Below, in pieces: positions 50,962 to 59,728 of a stretch of 64,000 nucleotides of DNA; position 1 is the stretch's first letter, and every line of letters begins with the position of its first letter. Source of the stretch: Ectopseudomonas mendocina. GTDB lineage: Bacteria; Pseudomonadota; Gammaproteobacteria; Pseudomonadales; Pseudomonadaceae. The stretch spans positions 62,001-126,000 of the forward strand of contig NZ_JADTQG010000015.1 in assembly GCF_016008875.1 (NCBI RefSeq). Reading direction: 5' to 3'. The notes under the pieces are model-generated. The model had not been told where the DNA came from and made no database searches. It saw nothing but the letters and a program-made list of their open reading frames with translations. A program made the position numbers and the translations under genes.

Positions 50962-50991
50962 GCTGTCAAGATCTTATCCCGGGTTCCTGTC

Positions 50992-51816
50992 ATGAGTCGT
51001 AACCTCGCCACCGCCACACGTTCCCAGCTGGCCCTGCAGTCCTACCTTGATGGATTGCTGCAGGACGCTGCTGCCGAGCTGGAGATGTCCGTCAGCCTTG
51101 ACGAGTTCGAGGCTGCGGTGCTCGAGGAGCAGGTACGCGATGCCCGGCTGGTCGAGCCGGTTGCACCAGTCGTTGCGCCAGTTGCGCTCGCTGCAGTGGT
51201 CGAGCCGCAGGTTAAGGTGGCCGTCGCGCCGGTGGAGTTGCTGGCGCCGGTACAGGCGCCGGTGATCGAAGAGGCACCGCCGGAAGTTGCCATCCTTGCC
51301 GAGCTGGCGCCGCAACCGGCTGCGTTGCTGGCCGATGGTCGTCCGGCCTGGGCCGAGGAACCCTTCGAGTGTCTGTTGTTCGACGTTGCCGGGTTGACCC
51401 TGGCCGTGCCGCTGATTTGCCTGGGCTCGATCTATCCGCTCGAAGGCCAGGAGCTGACGCCGCTGTTCGGTCAGCCGGATTGGTTCCTGGGCATCCTGCC
51501 GAGCCAGGCCGGTAACCTAAAGGTCCTGGACACGGCGCGTTGGGTGATGCCGGATCGGTATCGTGAGGACATCCGCGAAGGCCTGCAGTACGTGATTTCC
51601 GTGCAGGGCTACGAGTGGGGGCTGGCGGTGCATCAGGTCAGCCGCTCGATTCGCCTGGACCCCAGCGAGGTCAAGTGGCGCAGTCAGCGTACCCAGCGGC
51701 CGTGGTTGGCCGGTACGGTGATCGAGCACATGTGCGCGTTGCTCGACGTGGCGGCGTTGGCCGAGCTGATCGCCAGCGGTGCGGCGAAACGCCTGAATGG
51801 CGGAAAAGTGCATTGA
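50992..51816 (+). CDS. parP: CheW-domain protein ParP
   Basis: A 274-residue protein with a low-complexity Val/Ala/Pro/Glu-rich N-terminal half and a C-terminal CheW-like domain (about 120-265). That domain includes FECLLFDVAGLTLAVPLICL, WFLGILPSQAGNLKVLDTAR and WLAGTVIEHMCALLDVAALA. In Vibrio ParP links ParC to CheA and to receptors and keeps arrays together. The four CheA linker repeats here are candidate docking sites. Its start is an ATG at 50992; the ribosome site is weak (CCGGGTTCC). Confidence 0.9.
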   Translation: MSRNLATATRSQLALQSYLDGLLQDAAAELEMSVSLDEFEAAVLEEQVRDARLVEPVAPVVAPVALAAVVEPQVKVAVAPVELLAPVQAPVIEEAPPEVAILAELAPQPAALLADGRPAWAEEPFECLLFDVAGLTLAVPLICLGSIYPLEGQELTPLFGQPDWFLGILPSQAGNLKVLDTARWVMPDRYREDIREGLQYVISVQGYEWGLAVHQVSRSIRLDPSEVKWRSQRTQRPWLAGTVIEHMCALLDVAALAELIASGAAKRLNGGKVH

Positions 51817-51911
51817 GAATTGGTGGGCCCGTGCCAACGGGCTCTATAGTTGATGACAAGCGGGTCGACCCGCACATGCCGCACTGAGCGGTTTTTGACG
51901 AGGCTAGGGAC

Positions 51912-52391
51912 ATGAAGAAAAGTTCTGCACAAGGTGCCGAAGATCCGATTCTGCAGTGGGTGACCTTTCGCCTGGACAACGAGACCTATGGCATCAACGT
52001 GATGCAGGTGCAGGAAGTTCTGCGCTACACCGAGATCGCCCCGGTGCCGGGGGCACCGAGCTACGTGCTGGGCATCATCAACCTGCGCGGCAATGTTGTG
52101 ACCGTGATCGATACCCGCCAGCGTTTCGGCCTGGGGTCGGCGCCGGTGACCGACAACACCCGTATCGTCATCATCGAAGCGGACAAGCAAGTGGTCGGCA
52201 TTCTGGTCGACAGCGTGGCCGAAGTGGTCTATCTGCGCCAGTCCGAGATCGAGACCGCACCGAACGTGGGTAACGACGAGTCGGCCAAGTTCATCCAGGG
52301 CGTGTGCAACAAGAACGGCGAGCTGCTGATCCTGGTCGAGCTGGACAAGATGATGTCCGAAGAAGAGTGGTCGGAGCTGGAGAGCATCTGA
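51912..52391 (+). CDS. cheW: Chemotaxis coupling protein CheW
   Basis: CheW couples receptors to CheA. In 159 residues, a single CheW domain has LQWVTFRLDNETYGINVMQV, QEVLRYTEIAPVPGAPSYVL and GIINLRGNVVTVIDTRQRFG. The last of these is the family signature. In the 95-base gap before it, a GCCCGT-GCCA-ACGGGC hairpin lies at about 51828-51843 and could be a weak attenuator. It ends three bases before the next gene. Confidence 0.96.
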   Translation: MKKSSAQGAEDPILQWVTFRLDNETYGINVMQVQEVLRYTEIAPVPGAPSYVLGIINLRGNVVTVIDTRQRFGLGSAPVTDNTRIVIIEADKQVVGILVDSVAEVVYLRQSEIETAPNVGNDESAKFIQGVCNKNGELLILVELDKMMSEEEWSELESI

Positions 52392-52394
52392 GCC

Positions 52395-52817
52395 ATGTCC
52401 GAGTTTGCCATGCTCGCTGCGGCCCTGGCCTTCGTGGCCTTGCTATGCGTGGCACTGGGCATCGCCTGCAATGGCCTGTATCGCAACCAGCAGCGCCTGC
52501 TGGCCGAGCAGGCCAAGCGTGACGCCGCGCGCGATGCGCGGATCAAGGAGCTGAGCAAGCGCCTCGATACCTACCTGACCGGCAGCATTCGCATGGGCGA
52601 GGAGCTACACGAGCTGCGCCGTGTGGTGGCACCGTTGCCGGACAAGGTCAACCAGATTGAGCAGCGCGACCCCAGCAGCCTGTCCTTCACCCAGGCGGCG
52701 CGCCTGGTAGGCATGGGCGCCGGCGTCGAGGACCTGACCCAGTCCTGCGGCCTGAGCAAGGCCGAGGCGGAGCTGATCAGTCGTTTGCACAAACCTCGGT
52801 CGGGCCAGGCACAGTAG
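52395..52817 (+). CDS. DUF2802 membrane-anchored protein
   Basis: A 140-residue protein with one N-terminal membrane helix (about 5-28, AMLAAALAFVALLCVALGIA). A charged coiled coil (about 30-75, LAEQAKRDAARDARIKELSK) and a small C-terminal helical domain (AARLVGMGAGVEDLTQSCGL, SKAEAELISRLHK) follow. The latter resembles a degenerate helix-turn-helix and is the DUF2802 signature seen after cheW in pseudomonads. Function is not known. It overlaps nothing and ends 54 bases before the convergent minus-strand gene; no clear terminator is visible there. Confidence 0.85.
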   Translation: MSEFAMLAAALAFVALLCVALGIACNGLYRNQQRLLAEQAKRDAARDARIKELSKRLDTYLTGSIRMGEELHELRRVVAPLPDKVNQIEQRDPSSLSFTQAARLVGMGAGVEDLTQSCGLSKAEAELISRLHKPRSGQAQ

Positions 52818-52871
52818 CGCTTATTGCTTGAGTGCAACGCGGGCGTGACCGTCAATGGCCTGCGCGGGTGC

Positions 52872-53213
52872 TCAGGTCGAAGGCCCCTTGAGCTGACGCA
52901 GTGGCGGGGTGACGTCGCGTTGCGCGTCCGCCTCGAAGCCGGGCGGGGTCTTGCCCTGCAGGTACCAGGCGAAGGCGATGATCTCGGCGATGCAGCGATA
53001 CAGCGCTTCGGGAATCGCGTCGCCCAACTCCAGGCGTGCCAACAAACGCACCAGTTCGGCATTCTCGTAGATCGGCACTTCGTACTCGCGGGCGATGGCG
53101 AGGATGGCTTCGGCCAGTTCGTCATCACCCTTGGCACTGAGCACTGGCGCATTCTGCCCATCGTAATTGAGGGCAATGGCCTGTCGGGCTTCGGGTTGCG
53201 GCTTGCGGCTCAT
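52872..53213 (-). CDS. fhlB: FlhB C-terminus-like protein (FhlB, EscU/YscU/HrcU switch family)
   Basis: A 113-residue soluble protein resembling only the part of FlhB that follows the NPTH cleavage site. AIALNYDGQNAPVLSAKGDD corresponds to FlhB's ALKYDPEKGGAPMLLAKGGD, and LGDAIPEALYRCIAEIIAFA corresponds to LDQEIPAGLYLAVAQVLAYV. The NPTH motif itself and the membrane part are missing. Such FhlB proteins can partly replace the FlhB C-terminal fragment in other bacteria. It overlaps the FliK-like gene upstream on the same strand by four bases, suggesting the two act together. Confidence 0.88.
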   Translation of the reverse strand: MSRKPQPEARQAIALNYDGQNAPVLSAKGDDELAEAILAIAREYEVPIYENAELVRLLARLELGDAIPEALYRCIAEIIAFAWYLQGKTPPGFEADAQRDVTPPLRQLKGPST

Positions 53214-54739
53214 GCGGTTTCATCCACCCAGCGTTGTTCCAGCGAGGTCTTCGGTCCCTGCGGCGGCATGCCCTGGCTGCAGGCCAGCTCTCCGACTTCC
53301 AGCCCCGCGGCCTGCAGGCGTTCACGCAGGTGGTCAAGTTCGGCATTGATCAGGTGGGTGGTCTCGGCACGCTCGGCCCACAACTGGCTGGACAGGCTGC
53401 CACGCAGCAGTTGCGCGCGCACCTGCAACGGGCCGAGATGATCGAGTTCGAAGGCCAGCTCCACGCGCCAGAGCGTTTCCTTCTGCTCTGTTTTCTCTGG
53501 CTTGCCGCTGTCCTCGCGTTGCAATTTGACTTGCAGGGGAATCACTTCCTGCTGATGGCGCATGGGCAGCTCCAGCTGCCAGGTGGTCAGCACATTGCCG
53601 TTGGCATCGACCTGGGTTTGCGCCAGGCTCGACAGCTGGTGGGTCTGCAGTCGTGAAACCGCCGCCGCGGCGAGTTTCAGCAGGGTTTCCAGGTCGGCCT
53701 CGCCATCCATGTTCTGCAGCAGGCGCGAGGGCAGGGGAAAGGTCAGTGCCTGCTGTCGCGACGAGCCGGCCGCATTCACGCCGAGCAGTTGCCGGGCGAG
53801 GTTGGGCAGGTTCTGGTTGAGCGCATTCTGCAGGCCGGCGAGCGTACTGGCACCACCAGGCAGTTGCGGCATGAGTTGGGCAATCAGGCGCAGCAGGTTG
53901 GCTTTCAGGTCCTGCTGTAAGGCGCCGGTCTGGCCCTGCAGCAGCTTGGCCTCGAGCAGCACGCCGCTGCTTTCCAGTGCCTGCGCCAGGCCCTTGGCAG
54001 TGCTCAGCTGGGTGCTGTCGGGCAGCGCACCGAGCAGTTTGTCGATGCTGCCGCGCAGTGCTTCATCGCCGCCGCTCAGGTTCTGCAGGCCCTTGAACAA
54101 GCCCTCCAGCGAAGCCTGGCGGTTTTGCTGTGCAGCCAGTTGCTGACCTAGGACCAGCTGATCGAGACGACCGCTGAGCGGCAGGAAGGCGAGGCTCTGG
54201 CTGCCCTGGACCTGGGCACTGAGCAGGCTGCCGAGCGGCAGTGGCAGCGGGCTGTCGAGTGCCAGTTGGTTACCGGCAAGCGGGGTGTTGAGCAGATTCA
54301 CCACCAGGCGATAGACCGTCTGCGCGCCCTGGGGCGGCAAAACGTCGCGGCTGACGACTTTGCCCTGGACCAGAGTGCCGGGCGGCAGTTGCTGCAGGTC
54401 GAGACTGGTCAGCGGTTTGTCGCCGCCTGCCTGCAGGGCCAACGCCAGGCGAGTGTCGGACAGCGCGGTGACCATCAGCGCGCTGCCCTGAGCCAGAGGC
54501 CTGGAGCTTTCGGCCTGCAGCGTCGCCTGTTTGCCGCCCTCGAGGGTGAGTTTCAGCAGCAGCTGGAAGCTCTGCGCCTGCTCGCGAACCGCGACCACTT
54601 CGGCCTTGGCGCTCTCGCCGGCTGCCAGCATGCCTTCCAGCGGCTGCAGCAGGCGCACGGCCATGTCGGCAGCGGTCGCAGTGTTGCGAATCACCGGTGC
54701 GGAGGGCGGAAGCGGACGTGGACTGCTGATTTCGCTCAT
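53210..54739 (-). CDS. FliK-like protein (flagellar hook-length control family)
   Basis: A second protein with a FliK-type C-terminal domain: VELAFELDHLGPLQVRAQLL followed by SQLWAERAETTHLINAELDH and RLQAAGLEVGELACSQGMPP. The rest is long and rich in Leu, Gln and Ala. From the ATG at 54739 (MSEISSPRPLPPSAPVIR) it is 509 residues. A GTG at 54823 would extend it by 28, but that start lies within a GTAGGGTGTGCCATACGCACC-type intergenic repeat and is unlikely. An ATG at 54787 is a further option. Its role is not known; coupling to fhlB suggests export substrate switching. Confidence 0.82.
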   Translation of the reverse strand: MSEISSPRPLPPSAPVIRNTATAADMAVRLLQPLEGMLAAGESAKAEVVAVREQAQSFQLLLKLTLEGGKQATLQAESSRPLAQGSALMVTALSDTRLALALQAGGDKPLTSLDLQQLPPGTLVQGKVVSRDVLPPQGAQTVYRLVVNLLNTPLAGNQLALDSPLPLPLGSLLSAQVQGSQSLAFLPLSGRLDQLVLGQQLAAQQNRQASLEGLFKGLQNLSGGDEALRGSIDKLLGALPDSTQLSTAKGLAQALESSGVLLEAKLLQGQTGALQQDLKANLLRLIAQLMPQLPGGASTLAGLQNALNQNLPNLARQLLGVNAAGSSRQQALTFPLPSRLLQNMDGEADLETLLKLAAAAVSRLQTHQLSSLAQTQVDANGNVLTTWQLELPMRHQQEVIPLQVKLQREDSGKPEKTEQKETLWRVELAFELDHLGPLQVRAQLLRGSLSSQLWAERAETTHLINAELDHLRERLQAAGLEVGELACSQGMPPQGPKTSLEQRWVDETA

Positions 54740-54805
54740 GGGCTTTGCTGAGGCTCCGTCCTTTGCAGGTGCTGTCGGGGGCGCCATGCGTATCGGTTTC
54801 AACTG

Positions 54806-54833
54806 CTGGTGCGTATGGCACACCCTACGCGAT
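54806..54833. repeat. Short dispersed-type palindromic repeat
   Basis: GGTGCGTATGGCACACCCTACGC (within 54806-54833) is similar to a repeat commonly seen between Pseudomonas genes (reverse complement GCGTAGGGTGTGCCATACGC). It lies between the FliK-like gene and the ccm promoter. Confidence 0.45.
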
Positions 54834-54856
54834 TAACACCCTGTCGAAAATGCTGA

Positions 54857-54886
54857 CTGCGGGGACAGTGATGCGCCATGTATAAT
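54857..54886 (+). promoter_or_regulatory. Candidate sigma-70 promoter of the ccm operon
   Basis: TATAAT at 54881-54886 is a perfect -10, but no good -35 stands at 16-18 bases. It lies 83 bases before ccmA and no other promoter is evident. Confidence 0.5.
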
Positions 54887-54968
54887 GCCGGCCCGCTGCG
54901 CATCGCACTTCCGGCTCGCGTCAGTATAGCGGCCGGAGCACCGTCGACTTTAGCCCTGTCAGGTATCG

Positions 54969-55613
54969 ATGACCCGTCCTGTTCCCCTTCTCGAAGCCGT
55001 GGCGCTCAGCTGTGAGCGGGACTGGCGCATGCTCTTCGAACAGCTGCATTTCGCGCTGCAACCAGGCGACATGCTGCAGATCAGCGGTCCCAATGGCAGC
55101 GGCAAGACCAGCCTGTTGCGTCTGATCGCCGGGCTGCGTCAACCGACCTCCGGCGACATTCTCCTGCAGGGCCAGGCTCTGGCCGAGCAGCGTAGCGAGC
55201 TGGCGCGCAATCTTCTGTGGATCGGCCATGCAGCCGGTATCAAGGGCCTTTTGAGCGCCGAAGAGAATCTGGCCTGGCTCTGCGCGCTGCATCGCCCAGC
55301 GAGCCGCGAGGCGATCTGGCAGGCGCTGGAAGCGGTCGGCCTGCGTGGTTTCGAGGACGTTCCCTGTCATACGCTGTCGGCCGGCCAACAGCGGCGTGTG
55401 GCCCTGGCGCGCCTGTATCTGGAGGATACGCCGCCGCTGTGGGTGCTCGATGAGCCCTTCACCGCGCTGGACAAGAATGGCGTGGCGCAACTCGAAGCAC
55501 ACCTGGCCGGCCACTGCCAGCGCGGTGGTGTGGTGGTGCTGACCACCCACCACAGCCTGCAACACACACCGGCGACCTATCGCGATATGGATCTGGGGCA
55601 GTACGCCGCATGA
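54969..55613 (+). CDS. ccmA: Heme exporter ATPase CcmA
   Basis: CcmA is the ATPase of the CcmABCD complex that releases holo-CcmE during cytochrome c maturation. In 214 residues, Walker A is GPNGSGKTSLLRLIAGLRQP and the ABC signature is LSAGQQRRVALARLYL. Walker B is LWVLDEPFTALD and the switch His is in VVLTTHHSL. Its stop overlaps the ccmB start by four bases (ATGA). The operon has the full order ccmABCDEFGHI. Confidence 0.96.
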   Translation: MTRPVPLLEAVALSCERDWRMLFEQLHFALQPGDMLQISGPNGSGKTSLLRLIAGLRQPTSGDILLQGQALAEQRSELARNLLWIGHAAGIKGLLSAEENLAWLCALHRPASREAIWQALEAVGLRGFEDVPCHTLSAGQQRRVALARLYLEDTPPLWVLDEPFTALDKNGVAQLEAHLAGHCQRGGVVVLTTHHSLQHTPATYRDMDLGQYAA

Positions 55614-56281
55614 GCAACGTCTTCACACAGCTGCTTTCGCGCGAAATGCGTCTGCTCGCCCGGCGTCCGTCCGATCTGGCCAACCCCCTGGTTTTCTTCG
55701 CCATCGTCATCGCCTTGTTCCCACTGGCGGTAGGGCCGGAAACGCAATTGTTGCAAACCCTTTCCCCTGGCCTGGTCTGGGTGGCAGCGCTTTTGGCCGT
55801 GCTGCTCTCGCTGGACGGGCTTTTCCGCAGCGATTTCGAGGACGGCTCGCTGGAGCAGTGGGTCCTTTCGTCGCACCCCCTGCCTCTTCTGGTGTTGGCC
55901 AAGGTGCTGGCACACTGGCTTTTCAGCGGTCTCGCGCTGGTTTTGCTGGCGCCTGTGCTGGCGCTGATGCTCGGTCTGCCCGGGCGTTGCCTGCCGGTCC
56001 TGCTGATCTCCCTGCTGCTCGGCACCCCGGTGTTGAGCCTGCTCGGCGCGGTAGGCGCGGCGCTTACCGTTGGTCTCAAGCGTGGCGGCCTGCTGCTGGC
56101 ACTGCTGATTCTGCCGCTGTACATCCCGGTGCTGATTCTCGGCAGCGGAGCATTGCAGGCGGCCCTGCAAGGATTGCCGGCGACCGGCCACCTGTTGTGG
56201 CTGGCGAGCCTCACCGCCCTGGCGGTGACCCTGACACCGTTTGCGATTGCCGCCGGCCTGACCATCAGTGTCGGCGAATAA
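55610..56281 (+). CDS. ccmB: Heme exporter membrane protein CcmB
   Basis: CcmB is the integral membrane subunit partnering CcmA. It has 223 residues with six hydrophobic segments. The N terminus has FTQLLSREMRLLARRPSDLA, which is family-typical, followed by NPLVFFAIVIALFPLAVGPE. The usual charged FRSDFEDGSLEQWVLSSHPL loop follows. It overlaps ccmA by four bases; ccmC follows after 60 bases. Confidence 0.95.
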   Translation: MSNVFTQLLSREMRLLARRPSDLANPLVFFAIVIALFPLAVGPETQLLQTLSPGLVWVAALLAVLLSLDGLFRSDFEDGSLEQWVLSSHPLPLLVLAKVLAHWLFSGLALVLLAPVLALMLGLPGRCLPVLLISLLLGTPVLSLLGAVGAALTVGLKRGGLLLALLILPLYIPVLILGSGALQAALQGLPATGHLLWLASLTALAVTLTPFAIAAGLTISVGE

Positions 56282-56341
56282 GAAAAGAACCGTGATACCT
56301 GGCCGACAACAGTCGAGTCAGGCCTGAATGATGAGTCGAGC

Positions 56342-57097
56342 ATGAACTGGACGTGGTTTCACAAATGGGGTTCGCCCAAGTGGTTCTATGAGATGAGCGG
56401 CCGCTGGCTGCCCTGGCTCAGCATCGCTGCCGTGTTGTTGACCGTCTCCGGCCTGGTCTGGGGCCTGGCCTTCGCGCCGCCGGACTACCAGCAGGGCAAC
56501 AGCTTTCGTATCATCTACATCCACGTTCCGGCCGCATTCCTGGCCCAATCGATCTACGTGACGCTGGCCATCGCCGGCCTGGTTGGCCTGGTCTGGAAAA
56601 TGAAGCTGGCCGACGTCGCCCTGCAGCAGGCGGCGCCCATCGGCGCCTGGATGACCGCCATCGCGCTGCTCACCGGGGCCATCTGGGGTAAGCCGACCTG
56701 GGGCACCTACTGGGTCTGGGACGCACGTCTGACCTCGATGCTGATCCTGCTGTTTCTCTACTTCGGCGTGATCGCCCTGGGCAATGCGATCAGCAACCGC
56801 GACAGCGCTGCCAAGGCCTGCGCCGTGCTGGCCATCGTCGGCGTGATCAATATCCCGATCATCAAGTACTCGGTGGAGTGGTGGAACTCGCTGCACCAGA
56901 CCGCCACCTTCAAGGTCACCGAAAAACCGGCGATGCCGGTGGAGATGTGGCTGCCGCTGCTGCTGGCAGTGCTGGGTTTCTACTGCTTCTTCGGCGCCGT
57001 GCTGCTCTATCGTATGCGTCTGGAAGTCCTCAAGCGTGAGTCGCGCAGCAGCTGGGTGAAAGCCGAAGTGCAGAACCTGGTGGAGGGCAAGGCATGA
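56342..57097 (+). CDS. ccmC: Heme handling protein CcmC
   Basis: CcmC loads heme onto CcmE at the periplasmic face. In 251 residues, six membrane segments and the tryptophan-rich WWD-type motif GKPTWGTYWVWDARLTSMLI bind heme. The periplasmic histidines of the family are probably those in YIHVPAAFLAQ and WWNSLHQTATF. It overlaps the tiny ccmD by four bases. Confidence 0.96.
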   Translation: MNWTWFHKWGSPKWFYEMSGRWLPWLSIAAVLLTVSGLVWGLAFAPPDYQQGNSFRIIYIHVPAAFLAQSIYVTLAIAGLVGLVWKMKLADVALQQAAPIGAWMTAIALLTGAIWGKPTWGTYWVWDARLTSMLILLFLYFGVIALGNAISNRDSAAKACAVLAIVGVINIPIIKYSVEWWNSLHQTATFKVTEKPAMPVEMWLPLLLAVLGFYCFFGAVLLYRMRLEVLKRESRSSWVKAEVQNLVEGKA

Positions 57098-57270
57098 GCT
57101 TTTCGTCCTTTTCCGAATTTCTCGCCATGGGGACCCATGGCCCCTACGTCTGGAGCGCCTACGGCATCAGCCTGGCGATTCTGGCGTTGAATGTGGTGCT
57201 GCCGATTCTGGCTCGCCGCCGTTACCTGCAAGACGAGGCGCGCCGTTTGCGCCGGGAGAAGTCGAAGTGA
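57094..57270 (+). CDS. ccmD: Heme exporter protein CcmD (58 residues)
   Basis: A 58-residue protein. The N terminus MSFSSFSEFLAMGTHGPYVW is followed by a membrane helix (AYGISLAILALNVVLPILAR) and a charged, Arg-rich tail. FLAMGTHGPYVW resembles the conserved FxxMGGYxxYVW of CcmD. It starts within the ccmC stop (ATGA) and ends within the ccmE start (GTGA). CcmD stabilises the CcmABC-CcmE complex. Confidence 0.93.
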   Translation: MSFSSFSEFLAMGTHGPYVWSAYGISLAILALNVVLPILARRRYLQDEARRLRREKSK

Positions 57271-57758
57271 ATCCGGTTCGCAAGAAACGCCTGTACATCG
57301 TTCTGGCCATCCTCTGTGGCGTCAGCATCGCCGTCGCGCTGGCGCTGACCGCGCTGCAGGAGAACATTAACCTGTTCTACACCCCGAGCCAGATCGCCAA
57401 TGGCGAGGCGCCGGTCGATACCCGCATTCGTGCCGGTGGCCTGGTGGAGGAGGGGTCGGTGAAGCGCTCGGCCGATTCGCTGGAAGTGGACTTCGTCGTC
57501 ACCGACGGTGCTCACGGCGTGACCATCCGCTACAGCGGCATCCTCCCGGACCTGTTCCGCGAGGGGCAGGGCATCGTTGCCCTGGGTCGGGTCAATGAAC
57601 AGGGCGTGCTGGTGGCCGACGAGGTACTGGCCAAGCACGACGAGAACTACATGCCGCCTGAAGTCATGCAGGCGCTGGAAAAGAGCGGAATGATGCAAAA
57701 GCACGATGAGGCCAAAGCCGCCAAGCAAGGTGGCTACCAGCAGGAGAGCGCGCAATGA
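57267..57758 (+). CDS. ccmE: Heme chaperone CcmE
   Basis: CcmE carries heme covalently from CcmC to CcmF. The 163-residue protein has an N-terminal membrane anchor (about 8-30) and a beta-barrel domain. The heme-binding site is LAKHDENYMPPEVMQ, with His124 as the covalent attachment residue and Tyr128 as ligand. A GTG start at 57267 overlaps the ccmD stop. Confidence 0.96.
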   Translation: MNPVRKKRLYIVLAILCGVSIAVALALTALQENINLFYTPSQIANGEAPVDTRIRAGGLVEEGSVKRSADSLEVDFVVTDGAHGVTIRYSGILPDLFREGQGIVALGRVNEQGVLVADEVLAKHDENYMPPEVMQALEKSGMMQKHDEAKAAKQGGYQQESAQ

Positions 57759-59728
57759 TTCCCGAGCTCGGCCATCTGGCGATGATCCTGGCGCTGTGCC
57801 TGTGCCTGGTACAGGCGACGCTGCCGCTGATCGGTGCCTGGCGCGGTGACCACCAGTGGATGAGCCTGGCGCAGCCGGCCGCCTGGGGTCAGTTCGCTTT
57901 CCTGTTGTTCTCCTTCCTGTGCCTGACCTATGCCTTCATGGTCGACGACTTCTCCGTCGCCTACGTGGCCAACAACTCCAACAGCGCGCTGCCCTGGTAC
58001 TACAAGTTCAGCGCGGTATGGGGCGCTCACGAAGGCTCCCTGCTGCTGTGGGCCTTGATCCTGGCTGGCTGGACCTTCGCCGTGGCGATCTTCTCGCGCC
58101 ACCTGCCGGAAGAGATGCTCGCCCGCGTGCTGGCGGTGATGGGCATGATCAGCGTTGGCTTCCTACTGTTCCTGATCGTCACCTCCAACCCATTCGAGCG
58201 CCTGCTACCGAACTCGCCGGCCGACGGCCGCGACCTCAACCCCTTGCTGCAGGACTTCGGCCTGATCGTGCATCCGCCGATGCTGTACATGGGCTACGTC
58301 GGCTTCTCGGTGGCCTTCGCCTTCGCCATTGCCGCACTGCTCGGCGGCAAGCTGGACGCCGCCTGGGCGCGCTGGTCGCGGCCGTGGACCATCGTCGCCT
58401 GGGCCTTCCTCGGTATTGGTATCGCCCTCGGTTCCTGGTGGGCCTACTACGAGCTGGGCTGGGGCGGTTGGTGGTTCTGGGACCCGGTGGAAAATGCCTC
58501 GTTCATGCCCTGGCTGGTGGGTACGGCGCTGATGCACTCACTGGCCGTGACGGAAAAACGCGGCGTGTTCAAGAGCTGGACGGTGCTGCTGGCCATCGCC
58601 GCGTTCTCGCTCAGCTTGCTCGGTACCTTCCTGGTGCGTTCCGGCGTGCTGACCTCGGTGCATGCCTTTGCCACCGACCCCGAGCGCGGCGTGTTCATCC
58701 TCGCCTTCCTGCTGGTGGTGGTCGGCGGTTCGCTGGCACTGTTCGCCGTGCGCGCGCCGGTGGTCAAGAGCCAGGTGGGCTTTGGCCTGTGGTCGCGTGA
58801 AACCCTGCTGCTGGTCAACAACATCGTGCTGGTGGTGTCGGCTGCGATGATCTTGCTCGGCACCCTCTACCCGCTGGTGCTCGACGCGCTGACCGGCGCC
58901 AAGCTGTCGGTCGGTCCGCCTTACTTCAATGCCTTGTTCCTGCCGCTGATGGCGCTGCTGATGGCGGTGATCAGCGTCGGCGTGCTGGTGCGCTGGAAGG
59001 ATACGCCGCTGAAGTGGCTGGGCAGCATGCTGACGCCGGTGCTGGTCGCCAGCGTGGTGCTGGCGGTAGCCGCGACCTTCCTGCATGGTGATTTCCACTG
59101 GTCGGTTCTGGCGGTCTGCTTGCTGGCATTCTGGGTGGTACTCGGCGGTGTGCGCGACGTTCTCGACAAGACACGCCACAAGGGCCTGATCAAGGGCCTG
59201 CCGAGTCTCGGTCGCAGCTACTGGGGCATGCAGATGGCGCACCTGGGGTTCGCTGTATGCGCTCTGGGCGTGGTGCTGACCAGCCTGGGCAGCTACGAGC
59301 GCGACCTGCGCATGGCGCCGGGCGAGTCGGTGGAGCTGGCTGGCTATCGCTTCCAGTTCGACGGCGCCGTGCATCATGAAGGCCCCAACTTCATTTCCGA
59401 CAAAGGCACTATTCGCGTGTTCGACGGCGAGCGGCAGATCAAGGTGCTGCACCCGGAGAAGCGCCTGTATACGGTGCAGCAGGCGACCATGACCGAGGCG
59501 GGCATCGATGCCGGCTTCACCCGTGACCTCTTCGTCGCGCTCGGCGAGCCGCTGGAGCAGGGCGCCTGGGCCGTGCGCGTGCACATCAAACCCTTCGTAC
59601 GTTGGATCTGGCTCGGCGCGCTGCTGATGGGCTTTGGCGGTTTCCTCGCCGCGGCCGACAAACGCTACCGCATCAAGGTCCGCACCCGCGTGCGCGACGC
59701 CTTGGGCATGCAGGGGGCCAGCGCATGA
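57755..59728 (+). CDS. ccmF: Cytochrome c heme lyase subunit CcmF
   Basis: CcmF is the large membrane subunit that transfers heme to apocytochrome c together with CcmH/I. In 657 residues, many membrane helices and the WWD domain GWGGWWFWDPVENASFMPWL are present. FSAVWGAHEGSLLLWALILA has a typical heme-ligand His. Stop and start overlap the neighbours ccmE and ccmG (ATGA each). Length is as expected. Confidence 0.97.
   Translation: MIPELGHLAMILALCLCLVQATLPLIGAWRGDHQWMSLAQPAAWGQFAFLLFSFLCLTYAFMVDDFSVAYVANNSNSALPWYYKFSAVWGAHEGSLLLWALILAGWTFAVAIFSRHLPEEMLARVLAVMGMISVGFLLFLIVTSNPFERLLPNSPADGRDLNPLLQDFGLIVHPPMLYMGYVGFSVAFAFAIAALLGGKLDAAWARWSRPWTIVAWAFLGIGIALGSWWAYYELGWGGWWFWDPVENASFMPWLVGTALMHSLAVTEKRGVFKSWTVLLAIAAFSLSLLGTFLVRSGVLTSVHAFATDPERGVFILAFLLVVVGGSLALFAVRAPVVKSQVGFGLWSRETLLLVNNIVLVVSAAMILLGTLYPLVLDALTGAKLSVGPPYFNALFLPLMALLMAVISVGVLVRWKDTPLKWLGSMLTPVLVASVVLAVAATFLHGDFHWSVLAVCLLAFWVVLGGVRDVLDKTRHKGLIKGLPSLGRSYWGMQMAHLGFAVCALGVVLTSLGSYERDLRMAPGESVELAGYRFQFDGAVHHEGPNFISDKGTIRVFDGERQIKVLHPEKRLYTVQQATMTEAGIDAGFTRDLFVALGEPLEQGAWAVRVHIKPFVRWIWLGALLMGFGGFLAAADKRYRIKVRTRVRDALGMQGASA

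Noticed and set aside
53210..54823. Long GTG start of the FliK-like gene at 54823
   Set aside because: The start codon falls inside a common intergenic repeat and the added 28 residues have no family resemblance that I can see; 54739 is preferred, without certainty.
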